NCBI GenBank assembly: GCA_018396695.1
Contig: JAGTQU010000002.1
Span: forward strand, 41,007-105,006
Length of the DNA stretch: 64,000 nt
Direction: 5' to 3'
Source of the DNA: Candidatus Bathyarchaeota archaeon
GTDB taxonomy: Archaea; Thermoproteota; Bathyarchaeia; TCS64
Part shown: positions 1 through 9,775 of the stretch, piece by piece
How positions within the stretch are numbered: position 1 is the stretch's first letter
Layout: every line of letters starts with the position of its first letter
The notes under the pieces: generated by a model
Seen by the model: only the letters and a program-made list of their open reading frames with translations
What the model was told of the DNA's origin: nothing
The model's database searches: none
Position numbers and translations under genes: made by a program

Positions 1-545
1 ATTCCATTCGTCTCTACTCAGCAGTTTAGAATCTATGGCTTCGGTCTTTGATATCTCCGTATCATGACCGATGTCTGCTTTGATTGTAGGTGTCAGAATA
101 ACCTCAGGCAACTCTTCAGCCATCAATAGACCACTTGGAAGCCTGACTCCGCTTATCACTCTAATACCCTCTTTATAAGCTCTCCACGCGGACCCATAGA
201 GATACGCTCTACACACCCATTCGATATCTATACGCTCCGCTTTGGATACACGTATCGTTCTATCATCAATTATCCCCAAGAAGTGATTAGGGAATATCCG
301 CTTCGTTTGTCTAAACCAGTATGCAGATAGCTTGTTTAGGCTTCTCCCTTTATGGGGGATAGGGGTTGGAAGGACGGTGTCGAAAGCCGAGACCCTATCA
401 GTTGTGACTATCAGCAACTCATCTCCCAAGCTGTAGACATCCCTCACCTTACCTCGACGGATTAGTTTATGGTTTAGATCCGATTCCACAAGAACTTCTA
501 CTGTTCCATCCCCTAGAGGATCAGAGACCGAATAAGACTTCAGTT
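1..545 (-). CDS. purC: SAICAR synthase (phosphoribosylaminoimidazole-succinocarboxamide synthase), 3' end cut by window edge
   Basis: Reverse-strand translation gives ...IRRGKVRDVYSLGDELLIVTTDRVSAFDTVLPTPIPHKG..., typical PurC N-terminus; start codon not certain. Confidence 0.85.
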
Positions 546-696
546 CGCAGCCCTCCTGAAATTAGTATAACAATCCCTACAACTCTTATATAATTTATTA
601 TATATTTTTAAATCATTTTTCATCAATATTAACATAAATATGCAATATTGAGTATGGCCTCTTCTAAAAGATATTAAAAACTGAGAGGATCATTTA

Positions 697-2001
697 TTGA
701 TGATCTTGAAGAAGGTCATTGTTGTCGGAGCTGGACCAGCCGGCATCTTCGCAGCTTATGAGTTGGCTGATAAGTTTCAAGTCATCGTACTGGAAGCTGA
801 AGACTATGTTGGTGGAGCCGGGCTACACTCCGACGGAAAACTAAACTATAACCCATTTATTGGAGGAAACTTGACAGAGTTTGTGACTGAAGACCAGGCT
901 TGGAGTCTAATCTTCAAGATTAGGGAGGTGTTTAGAGAGCTCGGAGTCGAATCTTCGTTTCACGAAGAAGAGCAAAAGAGGCTTGAGGCTCACGCAGTCA
1001 AGTCCGGTCTCAAATTTGTAAAGATCATTCAGAGCCATATAGGTTCTGACCATCTCCCCAGGGTTATGGAGGGTTTAAAAGAAAAATTAGAGAGAAAAGG
1101 TGTTGAAATCCATCTCAATACTAAGGCTACTAGAATATTGGTTGAGGATGATAAGGCTTTTTCAGTTCAAACAAACCAAGGAGAATTTGAAGCCGATTTC
1201 TTCATTCTCGCCCCCGGTAGAGCTGCTTCAAACTGGCTCATCGAGGAGATGAGAAGAACCGGCAACGGGATGAGCTTTAATCCTATTGACATTGGCGTCC
1301 GGATCGAGGTTTTAAACGAAGTCATGGAGGAGATCACCTACAAATTCAAGTGCTGGGATCCGAAATTTCACATCTATACTCCAAGCTATGATGATTTCGT
1401 TAGGACCTTCTGCACATGCCCTCGAGGATTCGTTGTGAGAGAGGCTTACGGAGAAGGACTCTTCGGAGTCAACGGCCATTCAATGAGAGATACTGGAAGT
1501 CCGAACGTAAACTTTGCTCTCTTAACAAAGATAAGCCTCACTGAGCCATTAGAAAACACGACGGAGTATGGGAGGAGAATAGCTCAGCTCTCTAACACTA
1601 TTGGAGGTGGAAAACCAATCCTGCAGCGGTTAGGCGATCTACGCGCCCATAGGCGCTCGACATGGGAGCGGATTAAGAGAAGCTATGTGGAGCCCACTCT
1701 CAGAGATGTTACTCCAGGCGACATCTCCATGGCATATCCTAGCAGGATTGTTAAGAATGTTTTAGAAAGTCTTGAGATTTTGGATAGGGTGATACCTGGA
1801 GTAAACTCGGAGTCGACATTAATCTATGCGCCTGAGATAAAGTTCTATGCGATGCACATTCAGACGGATAATCATTTGAGGACGAGAATATCTAACCTTT
1901 ATGTTGCAGGTGATGGCGCCGGCATCTCAAGAGGGATAGTCGGTGCAGCTGCGACTGGTATCATAGCAGCGAGAGGCATCATATCTCAAGAGCTTGTCTA
2001 G
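697..2001 (+). CDS. FAD-dependent dehydrogenase, COG2509-like
   Basis: N-terminal GAGPAGIFAAYELA dinucleotide-binding motif, GGGKPILQRLGDLRAHRRS, C-terminal YVAGDGAGISRGIVGAAATG. Confidence 0.85.
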   Translation: MMILKKVIVVGAGPAGIFAAYELADKFQVIVLEAEDYVGGAGLHSDGKLNYNPFIGGNLTEFVTEDQAWSLIFKIREVFRELGVESSFHEEEQKRLEAHAVKSGLKFVKIIQSHIGSDHLPRVMEGLKEKLERKGVEIHLNTKATRILVEDDKAFSVQTNQGEFEADFFILAPGRAASNWLIEEMRRTGNGMSFNPIDIGVRIEVLNEVMEEITYKFKCWDPKFHIYTPSYDDFVRTFCTCPRGFVVREAYGEGLFGVNGHSMRDTGSPNVNFALLTKISLTEPLENTTEYGRRIAQLSNTIGGGKPILQRLGDLRAHRRSTWERIKRSYVEPTLRDVTPGDISMAYPSRIVKNVLESLEILDRVIPGVNSESTLIYAPEIKFYAMHIQTDNHLRTRISNLYVAGDGAGISRGIVGAAATGIIAARGIISQELV

Positions 2002-2039
2002 AAGGGTTAGGCTTAAACATATCATCTTTCTATGAAGAG

Positions 2040-2642
2040 ATGGCTTTGGTTTCAAGCAAGATGAAGAGAAGGTTAGAAGAGCTCCTCACTCCCGGGGTCA
2101 GGAGACTATCCTATCTAAGGTTCTCCCCCAACCTGTTAACCTCGCTTGGATTAGTCTCCTCTATAGCGGGGGGTTGGTTCTATGTAAACTGGGAGATGAA
2201 TGATTCGGCTTTGATGATCGCTGGCTTATTGGTTCTCCTCTCCGGATTCCTCGACGCAGTTGATGGAATATATGCCAGGATAAGCGGCAAAACCTCGGTT
2301 TTCGGCGGCTTGTTCGACTCAGTCACAGACAGGTATTCAGACGCTATACTTCTGTCAGCTGTGATCTGGGCGAAGCTTTGCGATCCAGTTTGGGGATTAA
2401 CCGCCCTCACCGGATCCCTAATGGTCAGTTACACGAGGGCGCGGGCTGAAGCATCCGGCGTTAATATGGCGTCTATTGGAGTTGCGGAGAGGGCGGAGAG
2501 GATGATTATTCTAGCATTAGCGACCATGCTTTCATACTTCGTAATAGAGTCTATCGAGTGGGGAGTAATATTAATTGGAGTTTTATCTCATGTTACTGTT
2601 CTTCAAAGAGTCATCTACTTTCACGGTAAGGCTGGTAAATGA
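2040..2642 (+). CDS. CDP-alcohol phosphatidyltransferase (archaetidylinositol phosphate synthase-like)
   Basis: DAVDGIYARISGKTSVFGGLFDSVTDRYSD matches DG(x2)AR(x8)G(x3)D(x3)D; multi-TM. Confidence 0.85.
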   Translation: MALVSSKMKRRLEELLTPGVRRLSYLRFSPNLLTSLGLVSSIAGGWFYVNWEMNDSALMIAGLLVLLSGFLDAVDGIYARISGKTSVFGGLFDSVTDRYSDAILLSAVIWAKLCDPVWGLTALTGSLMVSYTRARAEASGVNMASIGVAERAERMIILALATMLSYFVIESIEWGVILIGVLSHVTVLQRVIYFHGKAGK

Positions 2643-2650
2643 AGAGACGG

Positions 2651-2944
2651 TTAAGTCCTCCTCCGGACTGGCCTGCTAGCTCTCTCCTCTTTTCCTCTAA
2701 CCTTCACAACGCCCCTGTGAACGGCGCAACTGATGCACAAATACTTGACTACCCTCTCACGAGATATTCGTGCGCCTTGCTGCTGCAGCTCTTTCAACAG
2801 TCTAGAGTCGACTAGAGAGGTCCACCTAGTTTGTTTCTTAGCCTTATCTCTTGGAACCAGTGATCCGCAGTAACTGCATTGCACCATCGCTGAATGGCCT
2901 TTATCTCCTTTTGATCTACCCCGACTAATCCTTTTCTTCGGCAT
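2651..2944 (-). CDS. 30S ribosomal protein S26e
   Basis: MPKKRISRGRSKG..., zinc CxxC pairs, ...YLCISCAVHRGVVKVRGKEER. Confidence 0.9.
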   Translation of the reverse strand: MPKKRISRGRSKGDKGHSAMVQCSYCGSLVPRDKAKKQTRWTSLVDSRLLKELQQQGARISRERVVKYLCISCAVHRGVVKVRGKEERASRPVRRRT

Positions 2945-3091
2945 TACAGACTCCTCATTTAGGATCGACGATACTTATATATGCTATGCGATCCATGCTC
3001 TTCTAGTTAAATAATTGGTTTTTTATCGAAGAGATTATCTATAATGCTCAAGCGAAAGATATCTTTTAAAATAACCTATAATGATGAGATT

Positions 3092-3721
3092 TTATTCCTT
3101 AAGCTTAAAATCGTCGAGCATTTTTTCGATGAGGTTATAGTAGATGGCGTATGCTACTTTTTTATATCCAGCATTCGAAAGATGCACACCATCACTTGAG
3201 AAACTCTCCCTAAGCCTTCCCGTATCGTCTGCGAGGCTAGAATAGAGGTCAACGATTTTAATCCCTTCATTTCGGCAATGTTCCATGATCATGGCGTTTA
3301 GTTCTCTTATTTTAGGAAGAATCTCGTCGTAGCCTAAAACGGGGGCTAGAGTGCAAGCTATAGGCTCTATCTTTGTCTCCTTCGATTTTACGTAGATCTT
3401 CATGAGGTTGCTGAATACAGTGCTGGGAGTCTTCATCGTGAAGAGGTCGTTTATTCCACCCCATATGATCACGTAATCAGGGTTTTTTGGCATCACATGG
3501 ACTTCAAATCTCTCAAGCATCGTCTGAGTTGTGTCTCCGAGCAATCCCGCATTAATGAACGAGAATTCGACGGAGCTTAGCTTCCTTCTTTGAAGCTCAT
3601 TTTCTACAATGTCTTCTAAGAGGCTTGTGTAGGGGAACTCCTCGGATCCTGGAAGGAAAGGAGAAGGGGCTTGAAAACCTACTGTTAAACTATCGCCTAA
3701 AGCTACGAATCTGATCTTCAT
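3092..3721 (-). CDS. GDSL/SGNH-family lipase/esterase
   Basis: FVALGDSLTVG block, GGINDL, DGVHLSNAGY catalytic D/H block. Confidence 0.9.
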   Translation of the reverse strand: MKIRFVALGDSLTVGFQAPSPFLPGSEEFPYTSLLEDIVENELQRRKLSSVEFSFINAGLLGDTTQTMLERFEVHVMPKNPDYVIIWGGINDLFTMKTPSTVFSNLMKIYVKSKETKIEPIACTLAPVLGYDEILPKIRELNAMIMEHCRNEGIKIVDLYSSLADDTGRLRESFSSDGVHLSNAGYKKVAYAIYYNLIEKMLDDFKLKE

Positions 3722-3879
3722 TTCTTTTCATAATTCTATTGTTTGAAGGCAGTTTTATGCTCTTTGCTCCCGACAAAGATACACTATATTTTACTCTTCT
3801 TCATGAATAGAATTTCTAATACAAAATCTTGATGTTGAGTCGATTGAAGTCAACTTAAAAATTTATGAACTTTTCTATC

Positions 3880-4296
3880 TTATATCATCATCGAGATTTT
3901 TGAGTCTTCTGCGACGTCAAGAAAGGTTGCAGCACCTGCGAAAGTATCAACTTCAGGTATGAGGTCGTTCTTTGTGATGCCAAACATCTCCATGGTGGGT
4001 GTGCAAGCATAGATCTTTAGTTTACCAGACTCCTTTAATCTTCTCAGCATCTCGTAAGGCGCCGGATACTTCATCTGTTTCAACTTCTCTTTAAGCTGAT
4101 TCTCTAAATGTTTATAGTCTGAGGGTAAACCTGATTTGTCCATCTCGCCTTTTTTAAGCAGAGTAAGCCCCCAGAAGGTGAAGTACATATGCACTTCAAA
4201 ATCCATTGAGATTGCAGCTGACGAGAGGATCAAAACACTAAGAAGTTTATCAATCGTACCACTATACACAATCAAAGCCATTTTCTTATTTGTCAT
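3880..4296 (-). CDS. DsrE/DsrF-like family protein
   Basis: Overall pattern MALIVYSGTIDKLLSVLILSSAAISMDFEVHMYFTFWGLTLL...YACTPTMEMFGI. Confidence 0.8.
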   Translation of the reverse strand: MTNKKMALIVYSGTIDKLLSVLILSSAAISMDFEVHMYFTFWGLTLLKKGEMDKSGLPSDYKHLENQLKEKLKQMKYPAPYEMLRRLKESGKLKIYACTPTMEMFGITKNDLIPEVDTFAGAATFLDVAEDSKISMMI

Positions 4297-4462
4297 AAAA
4301 GTCTCCTAAGATAATGTTTAAAACAACTCCAATATATTTTGAATGCTAAGAATCATCGTCCCGTAAGCCTATTCTAATTTAAAAACAGATTATGCTGAGA
4401 ATTGATTTTATGGGCATTTCTCAAATTGGATTCTCGATCAGCATTTTCGATGCGATCTCATA

Positions 4463-5080
4463 CTATTCCTTTTTCTCCAGTATTTCGAGAGCAGCAGCTT
4501 TAGCCCCAAGCTCAGCCTCTAGAAGACTGTCGGCAGTGCCTATTATTATCACATCTCCCTCTTCCGGCGATAATCTTTCAATCAATCGTTGACTAATCCT
4601 TTCAGGAAATTCGATCTCTAAACTCGGAATATGGAAACACCCTTCTTTAAAAATCAAAGTCGTAGCTCCTTTAGCGCCAGCGATGAGCGCCGTATCGCGT
4701 TGCTCAACCCCGCTTTTAATCCCTGAAGCCAACCCCTTAACTAGAACTGCATAGTTAAATCGACCTACAGTTATGATAGTCTCCTCCAACTCAGTAGCCC
4801 TTAGAGATTCATGGAGGTCTCCAAGTAATTTTTCCCCCAGGCTGGTGAGGAACATCCCGCCCCTTGAGGATTCTAGAACCCCTTCCTCCTTCAAACGCTT
4901 TACAAGAGTTCTGACTGTGCCTTCGCCTAAGCCAAGCTCTTTTGAAAGCATTTTTCTCCCTATTCCTGAAAGTGAACCGATTATCTCGATCGCCTTAAGA
5001 ACATGGGCTTCACTGTACGCCGGAGCTAAACCTGAAGCTGTTGATCTGGACAATCGCTTCAGCGTGGCATATGAATCCAT
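4463..5080 (-). CDS. winged-helix regulator with C-terminal DUF2111/DUF4443-like domain
   Basis: N-terminal wHTH (IGRKMLSKELGLGEGTVRTLVKRLKEEGVLE); C-terminal DVIIIGTADSLLEAELGAKAAALEILE. Confidence 0.65.
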   Translation of the reverse strand: MDSYATLKRLSRSTASGLAPAYSEAHVLKAIEIIGSLSGIGRKMLSKELGLGEGTVRTLVKRLKEEGVLESSRGGMFLTSLGEKLLGDLHESLRATELEETIITVGRFNYAVLVKGLASGIKSGVEQRDTALIAGAKGATTLIFKEGCFHIPSLEIEFPERISQRLIERLSPEEGDVIIIGTADSLLEAELGAKAAALEILEKKE

Positions 5081-5137
5081 ATCGGAACCCTAAATGAAAA
5101 TAGTGTCAAGACAATATTTGTTTTATCAATAGGAACC

Positions 5138-5602
5138 CTAAAACTCTACATATGTCCAGCTGATTATGTCTCCGTTGTGGAGCATCCATTTATCACATGC
5201 GACCGGACCGAATACCCAGTCACCTTTCTCTCTGTCAAAGTAGCTCCAAGACCAGAAATGGTTCGAATCACCCTTCAGACCGTTGATGCTGAGTATGAAG
5301 GCTCCGAAGTCGCCTATCGAGTATTCAACTTTAACTATTCTCGTGGTTGCAGTTAGCAAGCTTGAATTCGTTGGGATCATTGTGCCATTATGCCAAACTA
5401 TTGTTCCATTACCGTAATCTATCTTCACGTCGATTATAGTTGTGAGATCTTTAAGGTCTCTCATCAACCCCTCATAGTTTGCTTTAGCGGATTCAGCTTG
5501 AGTGTAATAGAATATTGAAGCGTAAAAGCCTGTGATAGTTGTGCAGACGAAGAATGCTGCCATCCACATCCAAAACTGTTTCCCTAGGTTCAAACTAATC
5601 AC
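5138..5602 (-). CDS. TM-anchored DUF4430-like extracellular protein
   Basis: N-terminal TM helix, C-terminal FGAFILSINGLKGDSNHFWSWSYFDREKGDWVFGP DUF4430-like block; overlaps next gene by 4 nt. Confidence 0.65.
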   Translation of the reverse strand: MISLNLGKQFWMWMAAFFVCTTITGFYASIFYYTQAESAKANYEGLMRDLKDLTTIIDVKIDYGNGTIVWHNGTMIPTNSSLLTATTRIVKVEYSIGDFGAFILSINGLKGDSNHFWSWSYFDREKGDWVFGPVACDKWMLHNGDIISWTYVEF

Positions 5603-6180
5603 GCTTGACCGTAGAATCGTTTAATTAAATATGTTAGAGGGGCGGCTCCCACGAAGAAGAATGTCGCGTTTGAGGCTTCGTGAATGATCGAGAAGGGGAC
5701 ACCCATCACGAGCCCCATATAGAGGGGTATACCAACAGTCAAAGCAGATATAACGTTCGTGAACTGATCGTAGATGAAAGTCAATAAAAACCCTAAGATC
5801 GCGAATTTTGTTCCCGCCGTCAAGTATCCTGAGCCTAATTTTGAAGGATCGTAAAAATTAGACTTTTTTAAAACCCCTCCGGCTAAACCGTAGATGCTCT
5901 CTCCGATGCATGTCGCAATCAAGATTGGTAGAGAAAATCCATAAGGGTTTAAGGTTCCATATATGAGCCATGTTAAGACGCCCACGACAACTCCGACGAT
6001 TGATCCTAAAGATAGTCCAAGCGTGAAGATGATTAGATCCATAAATTTCACGTTTACAAGCCCAAGCATCAGATAGTTTGTTGAGAGGCATGTTGCAGTC
6101 ATGACGACTATGATGCTCACTTGGCGGGTTGAGAGCTGAAGGTGGAGATTCAAAGGAGCCACATTGGATGGATTATCCAT
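5599..6180 (-). CDS. ECF-transporter S-component-like membrane protein
   Basis: Multiple TM helices with GxxxGxxVGVL; coupled to a DUF4430-like protein. Confidence 0.65.
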   Translation of the reverse strand: MDNPSNVAPLNLHLQLSTRQVSIIVVMTATCLSTNYLMLGLVNVKFMDLIIFTLGLSLGSIVGVVVGVLTWLIYGTLNPYGFSLPILIATCIGESIYGLAGGVLKKSNFYDPSKLGSGYLTAGTKFAILGFLLTFIYDQFTNVISALTVGIPLYMGLVMGVPFSIIHEASNATFFFVGAAPLTYLIKRFYGQA

Positions 6181-6209
6181 CCAATATATAAAACTATTCT
6201 TGACCTAAA

Positions 6210-6671
6210 ATGCGATCTCGAAAAACTCTTAGTCTACAATATTCAAGATCCACAGCGAGGCATCATCGAGAGATGATAGAATACTTCGATGCTCCAGACG
6301 TGAAGAAAAGATTAGAGGAGATCGTTCAACTATTACTATTTGATCATGTTTGTATTGATTCCCTTTACTGTATTCGGAGCAGAGGGTCGAGAGCTATGAG
6401 AACCATTGCGCGCATACATGGGCTAAACCGTATCTGGCAGAAGGCGATGGGGATCGAGCCGATGTATATAATAGAAGTGATATCAGAGAGGTTCGACCGC
6501 TTGGATGAGACTGAGCAGGATAAGACGCTCATACATGAACTTCTACACATACCTAAAGGATTCAAAGGAGGGTTTAGGTCGCATAAGAGGTATGTAAATA
6601 AGGGGACGGTTGAAACTTGGTATATACGGCTGCAGAATAGGCGGAGGGAGAGCCGTCCCGATAAGTCTTAG
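6210..6671 (+). CDS. putative metallopeptidase
   Basis: HELLHIP (HExxH-type) zinc motif with downstream FRSHKRYV. Confidence 0.65.
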   Translation: MRSRKTLSLQYSRSTARHHREMIEYFDAPDVKKRLEEIVQLLLFDHVCIDSLYCIRSRGSRAMRTIARIHGLNRIWQKAMGIEPMYIIEVISERFDRLDETEQDKTLIHELLHIPKGFKGGFRSHKRYVNKGTVETWYIRLQNRRRESRPDKS

Positions 6672-6798
6672 ACTCGACATAATATCACACTAACAACAGG
6701 ATAACGAACAATCTGAAATATTTTATCATGCTACGATTTTAAAGAAGTGGTATTCGAAAAAGTCATTAGTTAAATATTCAAAGCCGGAAGAGAGATTT

Positions 6799-7488
6799 AT
6801 GATTCACGCGGTTCTCCTCGATTATGATGGAACCCTACATGATACTGATACAGCGATGAAAAGAAGCCTTGACGGTATTCTAGGATTAGATGGAGAAGAA
6901 TTATACAGGATTTACCTATACGATGTTCACCGCTCCTTAATTCATACAAAACATTTAGACAGGCATGATGACATCATGTTTCATTGTCAACTACTTTTCC
7001 AGGTCCTTAACAAGCCATATGACCCTAAGATTGCGGAGCTAATCTGCAGAAAATTAGAGCAGGCGGGTAGAGATTTTTCAAACATGAAATTTTTCGAAGA
7101 CGCTGCTCCTGCTTTGAAGATGATGAAAGAGAAAGGGATCGAAATCTACTTGTCTACAGGAAAATATGCGGAAGAGAAGGCTAAAACATTTGAAAAATAC
7201 GCGATGGAAACATTCTTCAGAGGAGTATTCAGCGAATCAAAGAACGGGTTTTTGAAGACTGAAGTAAGATACTATGTAGAATCTCTGAAAACGATTGGAA
7301 GAAAACCTGAAGAAGTTGCAAGCATTGGAGATACCATCCTCAGCGACATTAAACCAGCGAAACAGGCAGGCATAAAAACGATATGGGTGAACAGAAGAGG
7401 AGAACCAATACCCCAGGAGCCTGACTCCATGCCGGATAACATAGCCTCAAACCTTATGGAAGCAACCAACATCATCTTTAAAGTTTAA
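6799..7488 (+). CDS. HAD-superfamily hydrolase
   Basis: LLDYDGTLHDTD, STGKYAEEK, SIGDTILSDIKPAKQAGIKTIWV. Confidence 0.9.
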   Translation: MIHAVLLDYDGTLHDTDTAMKRSLDGILGLDGEELYRIYLYDVHRSLIHTKHLDRHDDIMFHCQLLFQVLNKPYDPKIAELICRKLEQAGRDFSNMKFFEDAAPALKMMKEKGIEIYLSTGKYAEEKAKTFEKYAMETFFRGVFSESKNGFLKTEVRYYVESLKTIGRKPEEVASIGDTILSDIKPAKQAGIKTIWVNRRGEPIPQEPDSMPDNIASNLMEATNIIFKV

Positions 7489-7517
7489 AAATATATTTCT
7501 TCTCTATTTCTGTTTAA

Positions 7518-8015
7518 ATGTCGTGCATTGAGAAGATCTTAGAGAGGAGATCTGTTAGAAAATATAAAAAAGATCCAGTATCTAAAGAGGTTTTCAACAA
7601 GATTCTCGAGGCTGGAAGGCGAGCCCCCTCGGCTGCTAACAGGCAACCATGGCATTTCATAGTAGTCACTGATGAGGAGGTTAAGAGAAAGTTAGCTTCA
7701 GGTCGATTCAACTCTTTCATTAAGGATTCCGCCTTTACAATAGTGGGCGTTTCAATGCCTTACGATTCTGTATCAGAAAGGTGGGGAGTCATCGACACGA
7801 CGATGGCTATGCAGAACATGGTTCTGGCTGCAGAGGTTCAAGGAGTTGGATCGTGCTGGATAGGTGATTTCAGAGAGGATGAGGTGAAAAATTTACTGGG
7901 AATACCTGAAAAGGGCAAAATAGTAGCTTTAATCTCTATGGGGATACCTGATGAGAAGCCTTCGGAAAAACGGAAGAAAAACTTGGGAGAAATTGTCCAT
8001 TTCAACCATTGGTAA
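7518..8015 (+). CDS. nitroreductase family protein
   Basis: ERRSVRKYKKDPV, GRRAPSAANRQPWHFIVV, GVGSCWIG. Confidence 0.92.
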   Translation: MSCIEKILERRSVRKYKKDPVSKEVFNKILEAGRRAPSAANRQPWHFIVVTDEEVKRKLASGRFNSFIKDSAFTIVGVSMPYDSVSERWGVIDTTMAMQNMVLAAEVQGVGSCWIGDFREDEVKNLLGIPEKGKIVALISMGIPDEKPSEKRKKNLGEIVHFNHW

Positions 8016-8019
8016 GCGT

Positions 8020-8502
8020 CTAAATTTTCCTCAGAGTCCATTTCTCTTTCGTATAACCAGTCTTGTCCGACGGCTGTTCTAAGAGAAGGTCTTGTATATC
8101 TGCTCGAAGATTACACATCTCTTTGAGGGCTGCGAACATGAGATTCGTCATGAAATGGCTTGGACTGTCCCCTTGATTAGTAAGCCGGATGGAAGACTTG
8201 ATCACAGATACGCCGAACATTTCGATGATAACCTCATCCTTCGACACCTTTGTCAACTGGATTTTTGCCAGGTACCCCATATCTTCAAGAAAATCTGCAA
8301 CTGTTTTTAGAACTTCAAACGGTTCAGAGCTTTTGAAGTTTATGATCTTCCTCAACTCTTGGAACCCTATCTCTCCAACCCTGCGGAAGAAGGCGGCTGC
8401 CGCTTCTCTCCCATACATCTCAGAGTAGGCTTTACATATGTTATAGTTTACGAAGTCCAAGAACTCAGGCTTAATCATTTTCACAGGTATTTCCTTCGAC
8501 AA
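8020..8502 (-). CDS. conserved hypothetical protein (weak resemblance to V4R/hydrocarbon-binding domain)
   Basis: Intact ORF with good codon structure; family assignment weak. Confidence 0.5.
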   Translation of the reverse strand: MSKEIPVKMIKPEFLDFVNYNICKAYSEMYGREAAAAFFRRVGEIGFQELRKIINFKSSEPFEVLKTVADFLEDMGYLAKIQLTKVSKDEVIIEMFGVSVIKSSIRLTNQGDSPSHFMTNLMFAALKEMCNLRADIQDLLLEQPSDKTGYTKEKWTLRKI

Positions 8503-8628
8503 TTCATCGCACCTAAATTAACATAATAATTAGAAGATTTAATAATTGCTTACTAGAACCTTCTCACCTTTAATGGCTAAAGAACATATTGTGAAGGCTT
8601 CTAAGTGAAAATTTTTATCATTTAATCT

Positions 8629-9303
8629 ATGTTTAAAATGGTGGAGTCTAAATTGGAAGTTTCTAAAGGAGTCTGGACAGTGGAACTGTCTGAAGTGGAC
8701 GGTCTGCCGAATGAGGCTTATCTTCTAGACTGTTCTGAAGGAGCAGTCATAATAGATACAGGTTACACAGCTGAGGATCTGAAAAGTATCGGAGACCAGC
8801 TTAAGGCTATAGGGAGAGAATGGAAAGAGGTAAAGCTGATACTCATCACGCATGAGCATGGAGATCATATAGAAAACCTACCGAAACTGAAGGAGCTGAC
8901 AGGCGCTCAGGTTATGGCTGGCGAGGGAGACGTTCGTGGGATAGAAATCCAGACAGGCGTCAAAGTAGATAGAGGTCTTAGACACGGCGACTACATCAAC
9001 ATGTGCGGAGGCATTGAGGCGATTCATATTCCAGGACACTCTGTCGGAAATATGTCATTCTACCTACAGAAGCCTAGAATCGTAATCGTCGGAGATACCA
9101 TATTCCAGGACGAGCAGGAGAACCTCATTCCGCCCCCAGAAAAATATAGTTTAGATGCGGAAACTGCGAAAAACGAGATAAAGAGGCTGCTCTTCTACGA
9201 TTTCGACATCTTGCTGTTAGCTCATGGGAAGAATCTCTTAAAAGGTGCAAAGAACAGAATCAGGGTTTTCTGCGAGGAGTTAGAGGCTCAGCGCCTAAGC
9301 TAG
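8629..9303 (+). CDS. MBL-fold metallo-hydrolase
   Basis: LILITHEHGDHIENL (HxHxDH), HIPGHSVGNMSFYL, GDTIFQ. Confidence 0.92.
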   Translation: MFKMVESKLEVSKGVWTVELSEVDGLPNEAYLLDCSEGAVIIDTGYTAEDLKSIGDQLKAIGREWKEVKLILITHEHGDHIENLPKLKELTGAQVMAGEGDVRGIEIQTGVKVDRGLRHGDYINMCGGIEAIHIPGHSVGNMSFYLQKPRIVIVGDTIFQDEQENLIPPPEKYSLDAETAKNEIKRLLFYDFDILLLAHGKNLLKGAKNRIRVFCEELEAQRLS

Positions 9304-9588
9304 CCTCCCTATAACAGTCTTCAAAACCTTGCCCGTCTCAACCCCTAGAGACTTAGCCTTGCTTGTGGCGCCCTTGACCTCAGCATTCAACATATCGTCG
9401 AATGATTTCACCCCGCTTACAAACGCTGCTACCGTGTTAAGCCTCTCAGCTACTTCCAGATTCAGGTATCCACACATGACGAAGCCTTTACCACCTATCA
9501 AGGCTAGAAGGGGAGGAGCATCAGGTAGATCCGCCTTCAACCCGAGAAATATGTTTCCATCAACTTTAACTCTATCTACTTCAAGCAT
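9295..9588 (-). CDS. DUF1805 protein (YunC-like)
   Basis: KADLPDAPPLLALIGGKGFVMCGYLNLEVAERLNTVAAFVSGVKSFDDML. Confidence 0.85.
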   Translation of the reverse strand: MLEVDRVKVDGNIFLGLKADLPDAPPLLALIGGKGFVMCGYLNLEVAERLNTVAAFVSGVKSFDDMLNAEVKGATSKAKSLGVETGKVLKTVIGRLA

Positions 9589-9775
9589 ATGGATCCCATG
9601 AATAAAACGTTGGAAGCTGATTTAACCCCTTCGACGAGACGTTCTCAACCTGGCTTGAAACAAATTTCATCGACTTATAAATGTTATAGACATGCACAGC
9701 AGCATCTCATTGAGAACCGATTTTTCAACTATTCCGCCAAAGAAGCTTTTACTATAAGTTTTTGAATGAAGTAAA

